The position numbers were made by a program, and so were the translations under genes. Shown here in pieces: positions 26,690 through 38,640 of a stretch of DNA of 60,000 nt. Source of the DNA: Owenia fusiformis (taxonomy: Eukaryota > Annelida > Polychaeta > Sabellida > Oweniidae); contig CAIIXF020000011.1 in the NCBI GenBank assembly GCA_903813345.2, positions 2,940,571 to 3,000,570 of the forward strand, read 5' to 3'. Position 1 is the first letter of the stretch, and every line of letters begins with the position of its first letter. The notes beneath the pieces were generated by a model. The model was given only the letters and a program-made list of their open reading frames with translations. It was not told the origin of the DNA and ran no database searches.

Positions 26690-27035
26690 GCATCAAATTC
26701 GAACTGGGTGTCGAGCAGTTCTAGACGTGCAAAGAAAGTCTAGGGACTACGTGTACCTAGAGATTCCAAGACGTGTCAAGAAGTGCAATGCGTGCAGATT
26801 GGGCAATAAACTCTTTGTGAACATAATATGCCTGTTTATCGCTGTGAACATCTTTGGAAAATCTGCATCAAATCGGAAGTGTCAAGCATATTTCTAGACG
26901 TCCAAAGAAAGTCTAGGAACTCCGTGTACCTAGAGATTCCAAGACGTGTCAAGAAGTGCAATGCGTGCAGATTGGGCAATAAACTCTTTGTGAACATAAT
27001 ATGCCTGTTTATCACTGTGAACATCTTTGGAAAAT
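26690..27035 (+). repeat. 173-bp direct tandem duplication
   Basis: Copies at 26690-26862 and 26863-27035. The last 144 bp of each differ at only about four positions; the first 29 bp are more diverged. Both copies keep an open frame containing YLEIPRRVKKCNACRLGNKL. No known domain. Confidence 0.85.
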
Positions 27036-28261
27036 GGTTGTTGATTTTAACCTTTGATTAAGTAACAACTGTTCCGATTGGCTAGTGATTTATGGCTATT
27101 TGAAAGTGTGTTTGCTGAATCCCGACAATTGTATAAGCTGCAGCTAGGGTATGGAAAGAAGTGAAATACCCTTGGACCAAGGATGCCACAATCGACCGAA
27201 AAGGTTTTTGTGGAGTGAACAAGTGAACAGAATCCCGGGCATTGAAATGCATAGAATTTTTCTTATTTGCTGATATTATGCAAGGAATCATAAAGTAATC
27301 ACAATTGAAATCCCAGGGGAGTGGGCTAGGCAAAAACAAAACTCACAACATATGTTTCAAACATGTATTCTATAAAAGTCTATAAAAATAGTTATGTTTT
27401 ATACAATATTTTTACTCCGATATGGACCACACGAAGCCCATGTAATTCTACCCTCAATATACATTGTTAGTAGCTGTAAATATTGTATACATGTTTATAC
27501 ATTTTAACAAAGGCAAATGCTATCAAAGTTGCAATAATTCAGCATTAATATTATCTCATATTTCTTGCATTACATTTTACAAAGAGGGGTAATTACCCAG
27601 AATTCAAAGATGCATATATCTTCCTGTAACGACGGACCACTTTTATTTTTACATGTAGATGGGTTCATCATTGAATTTCGAATCATTTCAACTTTTTTAT
27701 TTTACACGTACTTGAGTGGGTGTAAAGTTGGTGGTTAGTCATAGGCCATGTCAGAAATAAGTTATAGGCGCGAAAATACAGCGAATCGTGCTTCCAAACA
27801 AAGAAAAAGCAAGTTTGATAGTATACGTATTTATAGATGTCACTAGTGTTTGGTAACTTCAAATTGCTTGTGACGAAATTAGGCGAGCACTGTTTTGAAG
27901 AAAGTGAACATGAATTGTTTTAATATATGATCTCAGTCGTGGTCTTCACTTGCCTAATTGACTTATATAAAGTAAGTATATGCTATATGGCCCTTGAAAA
28001 GATGAGAAGAACAATTCAAATGGGTCATTGCGTTCATTTTCTCCCTGTCCAAAGCACGTATACTGTATCTTTACACTCTTTATTATCAGTTTCTCTACTT
28101 GTCTATACTTTTGTAGGTGAAGAAAACGTACACCATATATGGCTCGACTCAACTATGAATAACCAAGGCGTTCCTATTTTTCGCCAGACCAGTATTTGGC
28201 AAACCCCAGCCGATCACTCACAGGCCGTAAGGAGTTAACTAAACGAAAACGTCACCCGTTT
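27036..28261. other. Intergenic, downstream of the CRAL-TRIO gene
   Basis: No exon supported. The plus-strand frame 27927-28238 runs opposite the 3' flank and shows no domain. Confidence 0.4.
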
Positions 28262-28267
28262 TTTATT
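28262..28267 (-). terminator. Poly(A) signal of the CRAL-TRIO gene
   Basis: AATAAA on the minus strand, about 40 bases past the stop codon, implying a very short 3' UTR with cleavage near 28240. Confidence 0.6.
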
Positions 28268-28306
28268 TTAGTGTACATGTGCATCCATTTGAGCTACAAT
28301 CAATAG

Positions 28307-28467
28307 CTACCATTTAGATTCTGTGGAGCTCAATCTTCGGAATGAACCAGGCGTTACAGTTTTATCTTCTGGTGGCTTTTTATCAATGTCTATTCCGTAT
28401 TTGTCGCTTGTATCATCCAATATTTCTCTTCTCACGTTTTCGTTTGTTAGTTCAGCTAAAAACCAAT
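28307..28467 (-). CDS. CRAL-TRIO gene terminal exon
   Basis: 161 bp, two bases in, stop TAG at 28309-28307. Acceptor GTTTACAG. It encodes DWFLAELTNENVRREILDD, then DKYGIDIDKKP and GSFRRLSSTESKW. D-x-KYG-x-D and GSFR-x-L are typical of TTPA/TTPAL-like C-termini. Confidence 0.93.
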
Positions 28468-31400
28468 CTGTAAACATCAACATTTCTTTTAAATGATACC
28501 TTCCTAATTTGAAAATTGGAGATGACGATTACGGTACTGCTGCATGTAATCAAGACACTCTAGTGAGACAGGAATAGACGCAATACTATAAGTAATTGTT
28601 CAATTTACAAATGTTTCTGGTTGATACACATACCTGTAAAAGGCTAGTGATTATGAATCCCTGTTTTGTTACAATATTTCGAAAATGTATCACTTTGATT
28701 ACTGTTTCAATCGCCAAAGACAAACAGTGACCTGAAACCGGGGCTTTCAGTGACTTAACTGATCGTAAGTGAGAAGAACATTTTAAGAGTCATATCAAAT
28801 ACAAGTTTTACCTATACATTGTTGTCGTGTTCCGTTTGTTGGACCATCGTAGTCATCGGGTAAGTACTCCGACGGGAGCAGCCTCATTGGAATGCATTCA
28901 AATACACTCTCCATACTGTTCCCATGCATTTGAACCTATAACAAAATTCATTTCATAAAAATCCGAGCATTTCGTCCAGTGCAATTGTGCCTGAACGAAA
29001 CAACTGAGTAATTGCAAATTCATAAAATACATATTCGTCTATAGTTTGGATAATATACGAGTAGGGGTTTGAGGGAAAATATGGATGCATTAGTTATGTT
29101 TCGTGTTAAAGTTTTACGAAAGTAGTCATGTTTGCCTGTGAGTTACAGTTACCAGGGGAACGTAACGTTTTCCGTTCCTCAATCATATCTGGTCGGGAAT
29201 TCATGACACGTTTGATGCAAACATAAGCAGCTTTAAATCCGTGACAGCTTGGCCCTATATATGGAAATTGTTTTGCTAAACATTTGAGGGGAAGTTCGTC
29301 TTTACGTCAGACTCCTTACCCGTTGTCTTAGTTTTTCCTGCATAAACGGTTTGATGAGCGTCATCAAGGCGTCTGTTAAGGCTCCAGAGTTGTACCAATG
29401 TATAGCTTTATACCTCAGTGGGAACTGACCTCCCTGAAATATATATTGTGTTCAAAGCTCAAAATGTTAATTTATAAAGCTATAAAATATTGTAGTATAA
29501 AATGAAACGTCATAATAATTAAAAAGCTTTTACGTGCTTATACTAATTCTTGATTTTAAACTTACAAATATTCTAGTAACCAAGGATGAATCACGGAGAG
29601 CTTTTTACACAGTTCATATGTTTTTTAGTGGTTTCTTCAAGAGAGGATGTGCATAAATAGGGCTCATATTAGAATAACAATATTTATTTTATTTTCCACA
29701 AGATGGAAAAGTTTTATCAAGAAGCAAAAGTCTTTTCTGGGTCACCGCGAATGGCATGATTTCCTCGAGTCTCTTCAGTTGCAAGGCAACCATACTGGGA
29801 CCGATTCGCGTCGTTCCACTACTGCCCTTGGTGGGGGCCCGCTACCATACTATATGACTCCCGGAGTTTACTAAAGCACGTTAGTGGAGGAACCAACCAC
29901 AGTCTCACAATCTGTCTCCGACAAGAGCAGTCAGAGAACCAACCCATGCCAAGGGCCGGTAAACGGTTGGACCTTCGGACCGGGTGTCCGTAGTGACAAT
30001 GATCAAAAACTCCGTACCTGGGACTCGAACGCGGGACCTCCGTATCCCTCCGGACGCTCGACCACAGTCTTACCACCTAGGCCACACTGCTCAGGTATCA
30101 AAACTGATCTAAAATGTTATCGTTGTTATGATATTTTGCTTGAATGAGCGTGCATGTGCCTTAAATAATTCTATTTTCTAAACAATTTGTTTAGAATTAC
30201 TAATTACGAACAACGAATGCAATCACCACGACCCAACGTGTAATTGGCTACTTCGCGTTTAGCCCCTTCTCTGAGGCGTTTTTGTGTTGTGCTTAAACTT
30301 ACATGAATTGAATATTGAAAGAATCACCGTTTGATTTTACAAGCAGTAAATGCGAATTCAGTATGTAAATACATGTATTTTAATTACACTAGATGTAACA
30401 CTCAATCTTCTGTTTTTTAGATTTTGAAAATATTTTTGTGAAAATGAGTTTACTCTACTTGGTCTAAAATGCAGAATAGAACAATATATCATATAAGAAA
30501 AAACAAGGAGATTTTCGGATGGGCGGGTATGAATTGGTAAAGCTTACCTATTAATATAGTTTTAACTTGTATATACTTAAACAAATTTGATGTCAACCGA
30601 TCAACGCTTAATCATTCCACGGACGTTCACTTGCGAAACGTTTAACATCTTGGGCAAAAATGCCCTTGGGTTACCTCCCAATACCCAATTTGATTGACTT
30701 ACCATAAAACATTTTACTCCTTTTGTAAATGTAGGCGCCATCTGTTTCATGTGGGACATGGTAAAATTAGTCCTATCCTCCAGGGCGACGATTCCGTTAA
30801 TCTACAAAAACGAGAAAATTGTGATAGACTAGAATCAGAGGGTTGAAAATATAATGACATCTTATATTTTGACGAGCCGGCAATTCATGTTTACCAATTG
30901 AAAGGTAAAGGGTTCCTAAATTGGTTCTGAGATTTAACAAGAAGAAATAGTTGTCAAAATGTGTTTTTGGGTGAAAAGTGTGTTTTTTGCAGAAAAAAAT
31001 TTTAAAACTAAAAAGATTTTTTTTTGAAAATTTGTTTTAATACAAACAGTCTGATTAAATATAAAAAGTGAAAATAAACCATATTTGATTGCTTTTGGAG
31101 ATTTTTGGGAGCTTTTAAGGAATTTGCTTGTGGTTGGCCCATAAGTGAAATAAATTGTCAATGTACTATTTATATGCATTAATAATAGAGATATTATTAA
31201 GGTTTACTACTCGAATTAGCACTTCACCAAGAAAAATAATATATTTTAATTAAATTTTATTTCATACTTCATTGTGTCACATTCCAGTTCATACGTTATA
31301 TTACTCAAATGTTCATAGAAGTAAGATATTCGAATGTGGTGTATGTCACCATGAATGTATACTTAAATATATCCTCAAAACATTTGCAGACACGATGGTT

Positions 31401-34400
31401 GGTTTACTATTAATATAAAATGGATATTTAAACACATAATGTTATGTGGAAACATATATATTGTCACTATCATCATCACAGTCTGTCATCGACTACTTTA
31501 AACAGTGAGGTGGATCAGGTCATTTTTACAAGTTTCAATGTTTCCGCACAAATTGTTATTTAACTGAAATCTACTTCTTATTCTCAGATAAAATGAACCA
31601 GCGCAAGCAGTGACAATTGTCAATCATACTTCTGAAAGACATTCGTAAGAAACCTTTAATGACTGAGTACGTTCAGTTAATGAAAAAGGCGTGAACATCC
31701 TCCACTCAAAACTATCATTTTCCCTTATCAATTTTTAACGTTTTTAGCGGAGGCTTTTGTTTATTATTTTGAGTGATAGTCTGCGATTAAAAAGATTCCT
31801 TGCTTCAAACGATTATGCCTTCTTTTATTTGATTAAAAAACTATGAACAATGGGGGAGAGCAAACAATGGGGAGCATGAATTTGGACAGCCTTAGCACAT
31901 CAGTCATGTAGACAATACCAAGTGGCTTGGTAGCTCTCTTCTAAGTTGCAGTGCTGTGTGCACCATCTCCTGAAATGGTATTTTACTGCACCAATAGTTT
32001 ACGGGTAAAATAACAGTTTATGCCATACCATATACCTTATATAATAGGACAATTAACTTGTAGAACTCTTTTATGTGCAGCTCTAATGCTTTTCGCAATT
32101 GCAAATGGTCCTAGATTTTTGTCAACTTATTGTTTAGAATCACCAGCTAATGCATAGTATATTTCTGTCACAGCTGACAACTTAAGAACATGTTCGTCTT
32201 TAGCAGCAGAAGATAGCTCACTTGTGAGAGAATGTAGCATGTCAAATAATACCGGTGCTAGTGGAAGACTTCTTCATATCACTTTTAAATTTGAAAAAAA
32301 ACAGACTTAGTGATCTATACATTAGGTCATTCATACTATCAAGTCTTACACCCTATGATGGATGTACCATTGAGAATTACATTTACTGATTTGTGTGTAC
32401 TCATATATTGGAAGTGTATTGTGCCATTTTTACTGTTCTGGAGTTATACCTTTCCCATTGCTGAAAATGTCATAACATTTATCTGTTATCTTATTCTGTT
32501 TGGATGTTATGCATCAATCATCTTTTCATCAATATCCCTATATTGTATACATTGTTATTTGTGTTGAGCATTCCATAAAGTTAAACAGAAGACACATCCT
32601 GTTTCTTCTGTTTTATGATATATTGAGATGAGATTTATGATAGTTCCCATTAACTGAACCAATGACTAACAAATCTGATTTGATAGGGAGATTATTGTGT
32701 TTAGTGATTATTGGTACTAGTTCAATAACGTTAATCAAACCAGATAAAGTACAATCTGTATGAAACCAGTGTGTAAAATCCAAAACACTGATTGGTTGGC
32801 AGGGCTCCAGCCTGGCACATTGACAAGTTGACCACATTTATTTATGTGGTGATCAACACTGACTGTATATGTTGAACTAGTTAAGAAATGAGGAATATTA
32901 TTTTAATTAATTGTCAAATTAGTGCCTTTTGACACCTCGTTCACCATGTTAAATCTCACAAATCTTTTCTTATATAAAAAGGAGTATTTTGATACAGGTC
33001 TCTTGCCGGCTCGTTAAAATATAAGTACTTTCACTTTCTAGAGGCTTTTATCATCATATGATTCTAGTCTATGAGACATATTTTGTGATTCTAGAGAGTG
33101 TTGGAAATAATGCAATATATTGGGCAACTTTCCTTTTTCCAGAAACCTTTTCCAGATACGTAATTTATGCGTATATTCCAATATTTTTATTGTACAAATA
33201 TTTATAGTTTTTGAAATGTTGATTTCCTTAAACCCCGATATTCGGTCTTGGTTATTAAGGCAAAGAACAGTTTTCGTGTTTGTTATATTGATGGGGTAAT
33301 TTAAGGTAAATAAAACCGGAGGAACCCAAATCAAGGATAATGAACAACATTTATTTTACCTGGGTTGCTTCATCTCGTAGTAGGTATAACAGCATACCAA
33401 CGCAGGCCCGCCCCATATCCGTTGAATTTAAACTTTTATCGTGGAGATCGTAAACCTCTGTCAAATGAAGAAAGAAGGATTATTGAAATGAGAACCTTTC
33501 AAACAGAAATCGTATCAAATCTGTTTCGCTCATACCTGTAAAAGCGTTTTAGAGCTTGCTGAACCTTACTTTGAAAAATTGATATCGAGTGTTTCAAAAA
33601 TTAAGGTTACTTTTTTATATGTATGCCATTTACGATTCGTGCATTTTAATATTTTAATAATAACAGCTCATTTTTGAAAGTTTGTATACTCACCTGGTCT
33701 GAAAACAAAGATCTTCCTTCCTTCATCATCCCTCCCTGGCAGGACAAGAAATAACCTATTGTACAAAAAACTCTTATAAGGACATAATATGTACATGTAT
33801 ATGTACCTCCTTTAATTCAAGTACATATTATTGTACCTCCAATAATGTAATTCAAGACTATTGTATCTCAAACGAGAAAATCCTAAATTATTGTACCTCA
33901 AATAATGCAATTCGAGACTGTCGTACCTCTCATAAGAAATCCTAGATCATTGTACCTCAACTAATGCAATCCTAGATTACCATACCTTTTATAGTGAAAT
34001 CCTAAATTATTGTACCAAATAATTAAAGAAAATCTCTTTATCTTTACACCTTTATGTCGATGATGGGACGCGTTAACTTGGGTGTTATTCAAAGTAAAAT
34101 AACATTTTAGAATCCAAATGTTAATACAATTAATTCTTTGTAGACAAACTGGATCGGTTAGAATAAAAAAAAGTAATGATTTCTCACCCAGATTTAAAAT
34201 ATTTCAGTATATTTTCATCAGTCGTGTCGACATCTGAAAACCATTCTGGCATTTGCGAACAAATGTCCAAATAATTTTCTATAGTTTTCCGGGCTCTCAA
34301 CTGGCAGAATTTGGCACACCGTAGGAAACGCAGCAGAAAAGGCATATCTGAAATCAAAATCTGCGTTGCTCTTATACAAAATATGTTATACAAGATATGA

Positions 34401-35014
34401 TTACTACCTCTGTTGAAATACTCAGTTCAGATTTGTCAAAGTGCGGGAAACAATTTTGGCTGTTTACCACGCGATGCATTGTTATAATAATCAATAAGAA
34501 AGGAAATTAAACGGAATATGATGATTGAGACTGTTAAATAACATTGTTGACGGTAAGTTAACCTTGTTGTATGAGTATGTTCTTTGGCTAAGTTTTCTTC
34601 GGACCAGCAAAATAATTAAACATCAAATTATCACACTTTTCGAACAATTATTGTATTTTGTATAAAATTAAGATTTAAAGATTGACAGGGTTTGGACAAA
34701 CTTATGTCGGAGAGTTTACCTGTCCGACATCTCAAATGTTGTTGTGTCTGCACCCATTGTCTCAATGTTAAAACTGCACTGTGTCTCTCCACTGGATCTT
34801 CGTTCAGTTCTCGTTCTGCCTTCCCTAAAGAAGCGTCATCTAAAGTACATACGTACTTATCATCTTCGTTGTCTTTTTTGCGCTTTCCCTAAAAGCAAAT
34901 ACAATGAGTTTATCGCCCTATTCAGTTTTCATATTATTGCCGCCGGGAAATGATTGTCCCAGTTTGTGTTGCGCACCCCGGTCCGACATAATAATGGCTT
35001 ACACCACCCGCCAT
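28307..35014 (-). CDS. CRAL-TRIO lipid-transfer protein, alpha-tocopherol transfer protein-like
   Basis: Cytosolic carrier of small lipids (tocopherol, retinoid or phosphoinositide type). Exons in order: proposed 35014-35003, then 34888-34720, 34347-34188, 33755-33694, 33457-33360, 30801-30703, 29433-29320, 28935-28812, 28467-28307 (stop TAG). Sum 999 nt, 332 residues, normal for the family. Residues about 20-115: the N-terminal CRAL-TRIO-N helical region with DMPFLLRFLR at 61-70. About 119-275: lipid-binding lobe with LPGRDDEGRKIFVFRP, TQINGIVALED, FPLRYKAIHWYN, KPFMQEKLRQRVQMHGNS and LLPSEY. The end has DKYGIDIDKK and GSFRRLS at 320-326, the hallmark tail of TTPA, TTPAL and clavesin-type proteins. 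All junctions are GT-AG and in phase. Which paralogue it is cannot be settled by eye. Confidence 0.94.
28812..28935 (-). CDS. CRAL-TRIO gene exon 8
   Basis: 124 bp, phase 0 in, one base out. Acceptor TTGTTATAG, donor ATAG|GTAAAA. It encodes VQMHGNSMESVFECIP then LLPSEYLPDDYDG, the H-G-x-x-x-x-x-L...LP-x-EYGG end of the lipid-binding lobe. The usual GG is replaced by a slightly longer acidic stretch. Confidence 0.93.
29320..29433 (-). CDS. CRAL-TRIO gene exon 7
   Basis: 114 bp, phase 0 both ends. Acceptor ATATTTCAG, donor CAACGG|GTAAGG. It encodes GGQFPLRYKAIHWYNSG and LMTLIKPFMQEKLRQR: the (Y/F)P-x-R-x-K-x-x-H strand and KPF...KL-x-x-R helix of CRAL-TRIO domains. Confidence 0.94.
29740..30093 (-). 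mobile_element. tRNA-derived SINE in a CRAL-TRIO intron
   Basis: On the minus strand from 30093: TGGCCTAGGTGGT (A box, 30084-30072) and GTTCGAGTCCC (B box, 30030-30020) sit in a tRNA-like head about 85 bp long with Pol III promoter spacing. A body of about 260 bp follows (CGGACACCCGGTCCGAAGG, GGTTGGTTCTCTG...). It is GC-richer than the surroundings and in the same sense as the host gene. The 3' limit is approximate. Confidence 0.75.
30703..30801 (-). CDS. CRAL-TRIO gene exon 6
   Basis: 99 bp, phase 0 both ends. Acceptor TTTTTGTAG, donor TTTATG|GTAAGT. It encodes INGIVALEDRTNF and MKQMAPTFTKG. The family's usual FDLEG after the strand is reduced to LEDRT. Flanked by a 2.56-kb intron upstream and a 1.27-kb intron downstream. 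Confidence 0.91.
30802..33359 (-). other. Large CRAL-TRIO intron 5
   Basis: 2.56 kb without recognisable coding sequence. A small hairpin CAGAAGACACATCCTGTTTCTTCTG occurs near 32586-32610. Confidence 0.45.
33360..33457 (-). CDS. CRAL-TRIO gene exon 5
   Basis: 98 bp, two bases in, phase 0 out. Acceptor TTTGACAG, donor CCCAG|GTAAAA. It encodes VYDL and MGRACVGMLLYLLRDEATQ, the helix ending in the E-x-T-Q that precedes the NGI(V/K) strand in the family. Confidence 0.92.
33694..33755 (-). CDS. CRAL-TRIO gene exon 4
   Basis: 62-bp mini-exon: one base in, twenty codons, one base out. Acceptor TACAATAG, donor ACCAG|GTGAGT. It encodes LFLVLPGRDDEGRKIFVFRP, the first strands of the lipid-binding lobe. 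Its phases exactly bridge exons 3 and 5. Confidence 0.92.
33778..34020 (+). repeat. Imperfect repeat of TTATTGTACCTCAAATAATG units
   Basis: Four or five diverged units of about 60 bp (ATTGTACCTC, AATAATGCAAT, AAATCCTAAA) in the intron between CRAL-TRIO exons 3 and 4, starting about 23 bases from exon 4. Confidence 0.6.
34188..34347 (-). CDS. CRAL-TRIO gene exon 3 (FLLRFLR)
   Basis: 160 bp. Acceptor TGATTTCAG, donor TCTGG|GTGAGA. It encodes DMPFLLRFLRCAKF, the most conserved part of CRAL-TRIO-N, then RKTIENYLDI and MPEWF. An AG at 34361-34360 would lengthen the exon, but only the 34347 start joins exon 2 in phase. Confidence 0.92.
34720..34888 (-). CDS. CRAL-TRIO gene exon 2
   Basis: 169 bp, phase 0 in, one base out. 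Acceptor GCTTTTAG, donor GACAG|GTAAAC. It encodes a charged start (KRKKDNEDDK), then YVCTLDD, KAERELNEDP and LRQWVQTQQHLRCRT, the helix that precedes the FLLRFLR motif in CRAL-TRIO-N domains. Confidence 0.9.
35003..35014 (-). CDS. CRAL-TRIO gene, proposed four-codon first exon (MAGG)
   Basis: Exon 2 has an acceptor and no in-frame ATG before its conserved part, so the start lies upstream. ATG GCG GGT GGT followed by GTAAGC at 35002-34997 gives a strong donor in phase 0, a 114-bp intron, and a total CDS that is an exact multiple of three. This is inference from phase and splice-site fit; a more distant start exon is possible. Confidence 0.42.
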
Positions 35015-35394
35015 ACGTTTACGTTTTACGTTTTCCAATTTTGAATGACAGTTTCAAAAAACTGTTAATTTTTGCGTTTTATCATTCATTATAGGTGTAA
35101 CACTATTACGATTAAAACATAGAGAGGTGTTTGATATGCTATCTCATTAAAAAGGGGGAGATATGCAGACTAAAATAGTACCCATGGCAGCGCTAATTGA
35201 GTACTCATTTTAGTATATATTAGTACTAAATGAGCACTTATGACACGAGTACTGATTTATTGAATTTTTGTACTAAATGAGAACTCATATGATGAGTGAT
35301 AAAATAGAATTATTAGATCTATTTCAAACGGGCACAGCAACCCGCCACACATAATCAAGTATATATGGGATTTTATTCCATAATACTACTGTTT
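35015..35394. other. Upstream region of the CRAL-TRIO gene
   Basis: Presumed promoter side. Contains inverted/direct copies of GTACTAAATGAG-type words (35190-35290). No clear TATA box. Confidence 0.35.
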
Positions 35395-35404
35395 TCCTAG
35401 GGAA

Positions 35405-35545
35405 ATATGAAAGAATAAAAATCGTATTGAATCGTATTACATGAAAAAATCGTATTGTCCCCGGGAAAAAATCGTATTGGAGCGTATTACATGAAAAAAT
35501 CGTATTGTCCCCGGGAAAAAAATCGTATTGAAACGTATTAACCTA
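35405..35545 (+). repeat. Tandem AAAAATCGTATTG units
   Basis: About 2.5 copies of a roughly 64-bp unit: AATCGTATTGAATCGTATTA, CATGAAAAAATCGTATTGTC, CCCGGG. Confidence 0.75.
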
Positions 35546-35633
35546 TTTTTGGTTTTCCTGTTATTTTTAACCTTGGCTAATTGATAAAGCATTTTCAAAA
35601 TGTAACATTTTAGAGGAATGTATTATGGAATAA

Positions 35634-35823
35634 ATAGGTTATTTCTGGTCGGGATTGAATATGGGTTTCATTCCTCGGAAAATATGATATTGACCTTGGG
35701 AAATATGATATTGACACTCGGTCGCTGCGCTCCCTCGGTCAATATCATATTACCCTTCAGTCAACATCATATTGTCCCTCGGAATAAAACCCATATTCAA
35801 TCCCTCCCAGTAAATAACCTATA
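35634..35823. mobile_element. Foldback (long-hairpin) element 1
   Basis: Left arm ATAGGTTATTTCTGG...GGGATTGAATATGGGTTT pairs with the right arm over about 85-90 bp. A short centre, GGTCGCTGCGCTCCCTCGG, separates the arms. Ends are flanked by TA-rich sequence. Confidence 0.75.
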
Positions 35824-38640
35824 TAAGTATAATGAATTCTACACGTATATGCTCTCACGCATCGGTCCATTCTATCAAAATCAGATAATAAATAAAGGAA
35901 TTTATTGATTAAATCGAGATTGGATGTGAACAGGTCACTATAACCATAGAGGACATTGTCCTTTCAATTGAAGTTAGATTGGAACGGAAAAGTGTACTCA
36001 GTCTGCGCTCCCTACATGTTTTTAAACAAGGAGTGCTCCAAATAATGGCGACTTTATATCCGGACCAAATTGAGAGAACTCCACAAAATATTTTCTTGTT
36101 CGGGTTCATCATTAGTAGGTCTGCCAGTGCAAAAGGGGCAGGTAAAAAATGAAAAGACGTTTGCTCTCAAAAACATACAATTTGGATCGATATATCTGTA
36201 CCGATTATTGTAAGTTGTAAGTACACCCCTCTCTTGAAATATGAAAACGGAGAGTCCCATTTTGAACCATCTGTTTAATGAGTGTTTATTTTTGGCATTA
36301 TATCTAAAAAAGCCATTTGTATATGTGAATATTACTTAAGATTACACACTATCCAATGTTGACTTCCGAATGCCAAACTTATTTAGGGCGGTGTATATCA
36401 CAATGAGGTCTAAGAGATAGTATCTGGTTCGATATGCTGTTAATATGAAAAATAAAAGATAAATTATTTATACTTGGAAGATCAAGCATCATCTATATAA
36501 CGAGAATAGAAACAAGATATAGGACAGGGATACTTAGCAATTAACGATAATTTCATAGATGAATAACACCCAATCTCTATCAATTATAGTCCTTCCAATT
36601 ATTTTCCATATTAGCAAAATACCAAAACGACACAAATAAGTGTATTTATGTATGCTGCACTGACTTGATTCCAGCCTGACCAGAAAGTGTTGTCTTCACC
36701 GAACAATTGATTTCCGAGATATTGAACGCCGTGTAGGTTTAACGCCCAGCAGATCGGTCATTTTTAACGATTTAAGCACTGGACTGCTTTGTTTGTATAA
36801 ATATTAGAATGCCAAGGAATAAAGCAAGAACATAATTATCGAGTGACATAGAGCACACAGGAATCAATGGACCCTTAACACATCAAAATGATTGATATCA
36901 GGCGGATTAATTAGTACGTTGCCCAAACCAAGACCGAATGCCGAGCTTAAATTCTTTCGATATTGCGAAACATTTTTATGAGTTATGAAGAATAGTAAAT
37001 TGAAATATGTGGCTGGTCGATTGAGTCCATATAGATAAACTAAAATCAAGTGAACCTCCTCAAAACGGAGACACACCCTTGTTATTTAACCCCACAATTC
37101 TAATCCGAATAACCCCCCCCTCCAGATTATGGAAACAATGTATGATAAAATGTGTTGCTGCCCGATAATGCACATTGTAGGTTGAATTGCATAGCATTCC
37201 TTTGATAAACCGTTTTGATATGCTACGTCTATTCTGAAAAGTGGTCAAAGAATTTAATAAATAAAACCCGTATACAAAACATCCCAATGGATAGACTATT
37301 TATACTCAATGATTGACCTTGTCCCAACGGGACCACTACAACTCTCTTGGTTTTCTCATTTTGCAATATAGGGCTATGCAATATTAATACTATACTGCTG
37401 TACAAATAAGTGGCTGTACGATAATTGATAAACATATGCTCATCGATTTTCAAGGTTTAATAACAATATTCAGGTATTTTACACAACCTGTAATATTTGT
37501 TACATTTTATTCGTTTTTTAATCCTAAATTAAAGATAAGTTTCCTTTAAATCGTATTAAGAGCTTTATCTAAATTCTCAGAATACTCGCTGTAAGTGAAC
37601 AAATTGCACGTTAGGTATTTTTTAGGTTATTCTTATATGTAAAAATAGTATCCTTCAACTATTTTATATTACTCTAGGTTTATCCAAACACCCTGTTCAT
37701 AATTGAAAAATATAGAAAATGTATGGAATGGTACTCCAATGCCGGATCTATTTACATTTCAAACAAATGAAACTATCTTAACCTTTAATACTAATGTGCA
37801 CTGACCCGATTCACCCTACCGGCCATAACATCGAATACGAGCTAAATTTGCAAACGTATAATATGTAATTTAACTCTGCAATATTTGCCAAAAATAGAAA
37901 GTATAGCAATCTGTACTCACATTTGAATTTGGAACCTTTCGTCGAAGCATTTTGCTCAGAGGTGAATTCTTTACGTTGTCCAACCAAGCTTCATTTGGTA
38001 GAATTATTGTTCGTTTGGTATTTGAGTCTTTACACTCTATTTAGCCAATTCACGTGTAGTATGTACAGTGTATACACACAGTGTTTATCAATAAATAACA
38101 ACAACATAAAAAGCATTAATGTGGCAATCTTGAAAGAAGGCCCCCAATGGGGGATACCGAATGGGCTAGAGGATAAATAAACATCGATAAAGAGTAAGCT
38201 TACATACTCATATTGGATATTTCTAATCAGGGCATATTTTTTCTAAAGGTATATAAAGCTATATTGAAAATACATTTAAAATACATAGAATAACCCATAT
38301 ATGATAAAATGAAAGTGAAGAATGTCAACTCGTCAGTGCACAACTGTCATGTACATTATAATTTTTCATTAAGTTATTCATTTGTACAAAGAATACAATA
38401 CAATAATATATGTGTAAGTGGCTGTGCTTTGAGCATATTACTAATGTACGATATACAATGTATTCAATCAATAATATTGATTAAAATAAATGAGATACAA
38501 GATAAAAGTTGTTTTGTGGAGGATTTTAGACATTATTTGATTGCGGTTCGTCGAGATGCTCCTTTTTAACAAATATATCACTTATGCAAATAACGGCAAC
38601 TCCGCGGAGTAGCAAATCCCAACGAACAAAATATCAATTA
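35824..38640. other. Intergenic; nothing recognised
   Basis: 2.8 kb of AT-rich sequence with only short frames and no splice-consistent exon. Confidence 0.4.

Noticed and set aside
27927-28238. 103-codon plus-strand frame beside the CRAL-TRIO gene
   Set aside because: Opposite strand to the gene, overlaps its 3' flank, no domain.
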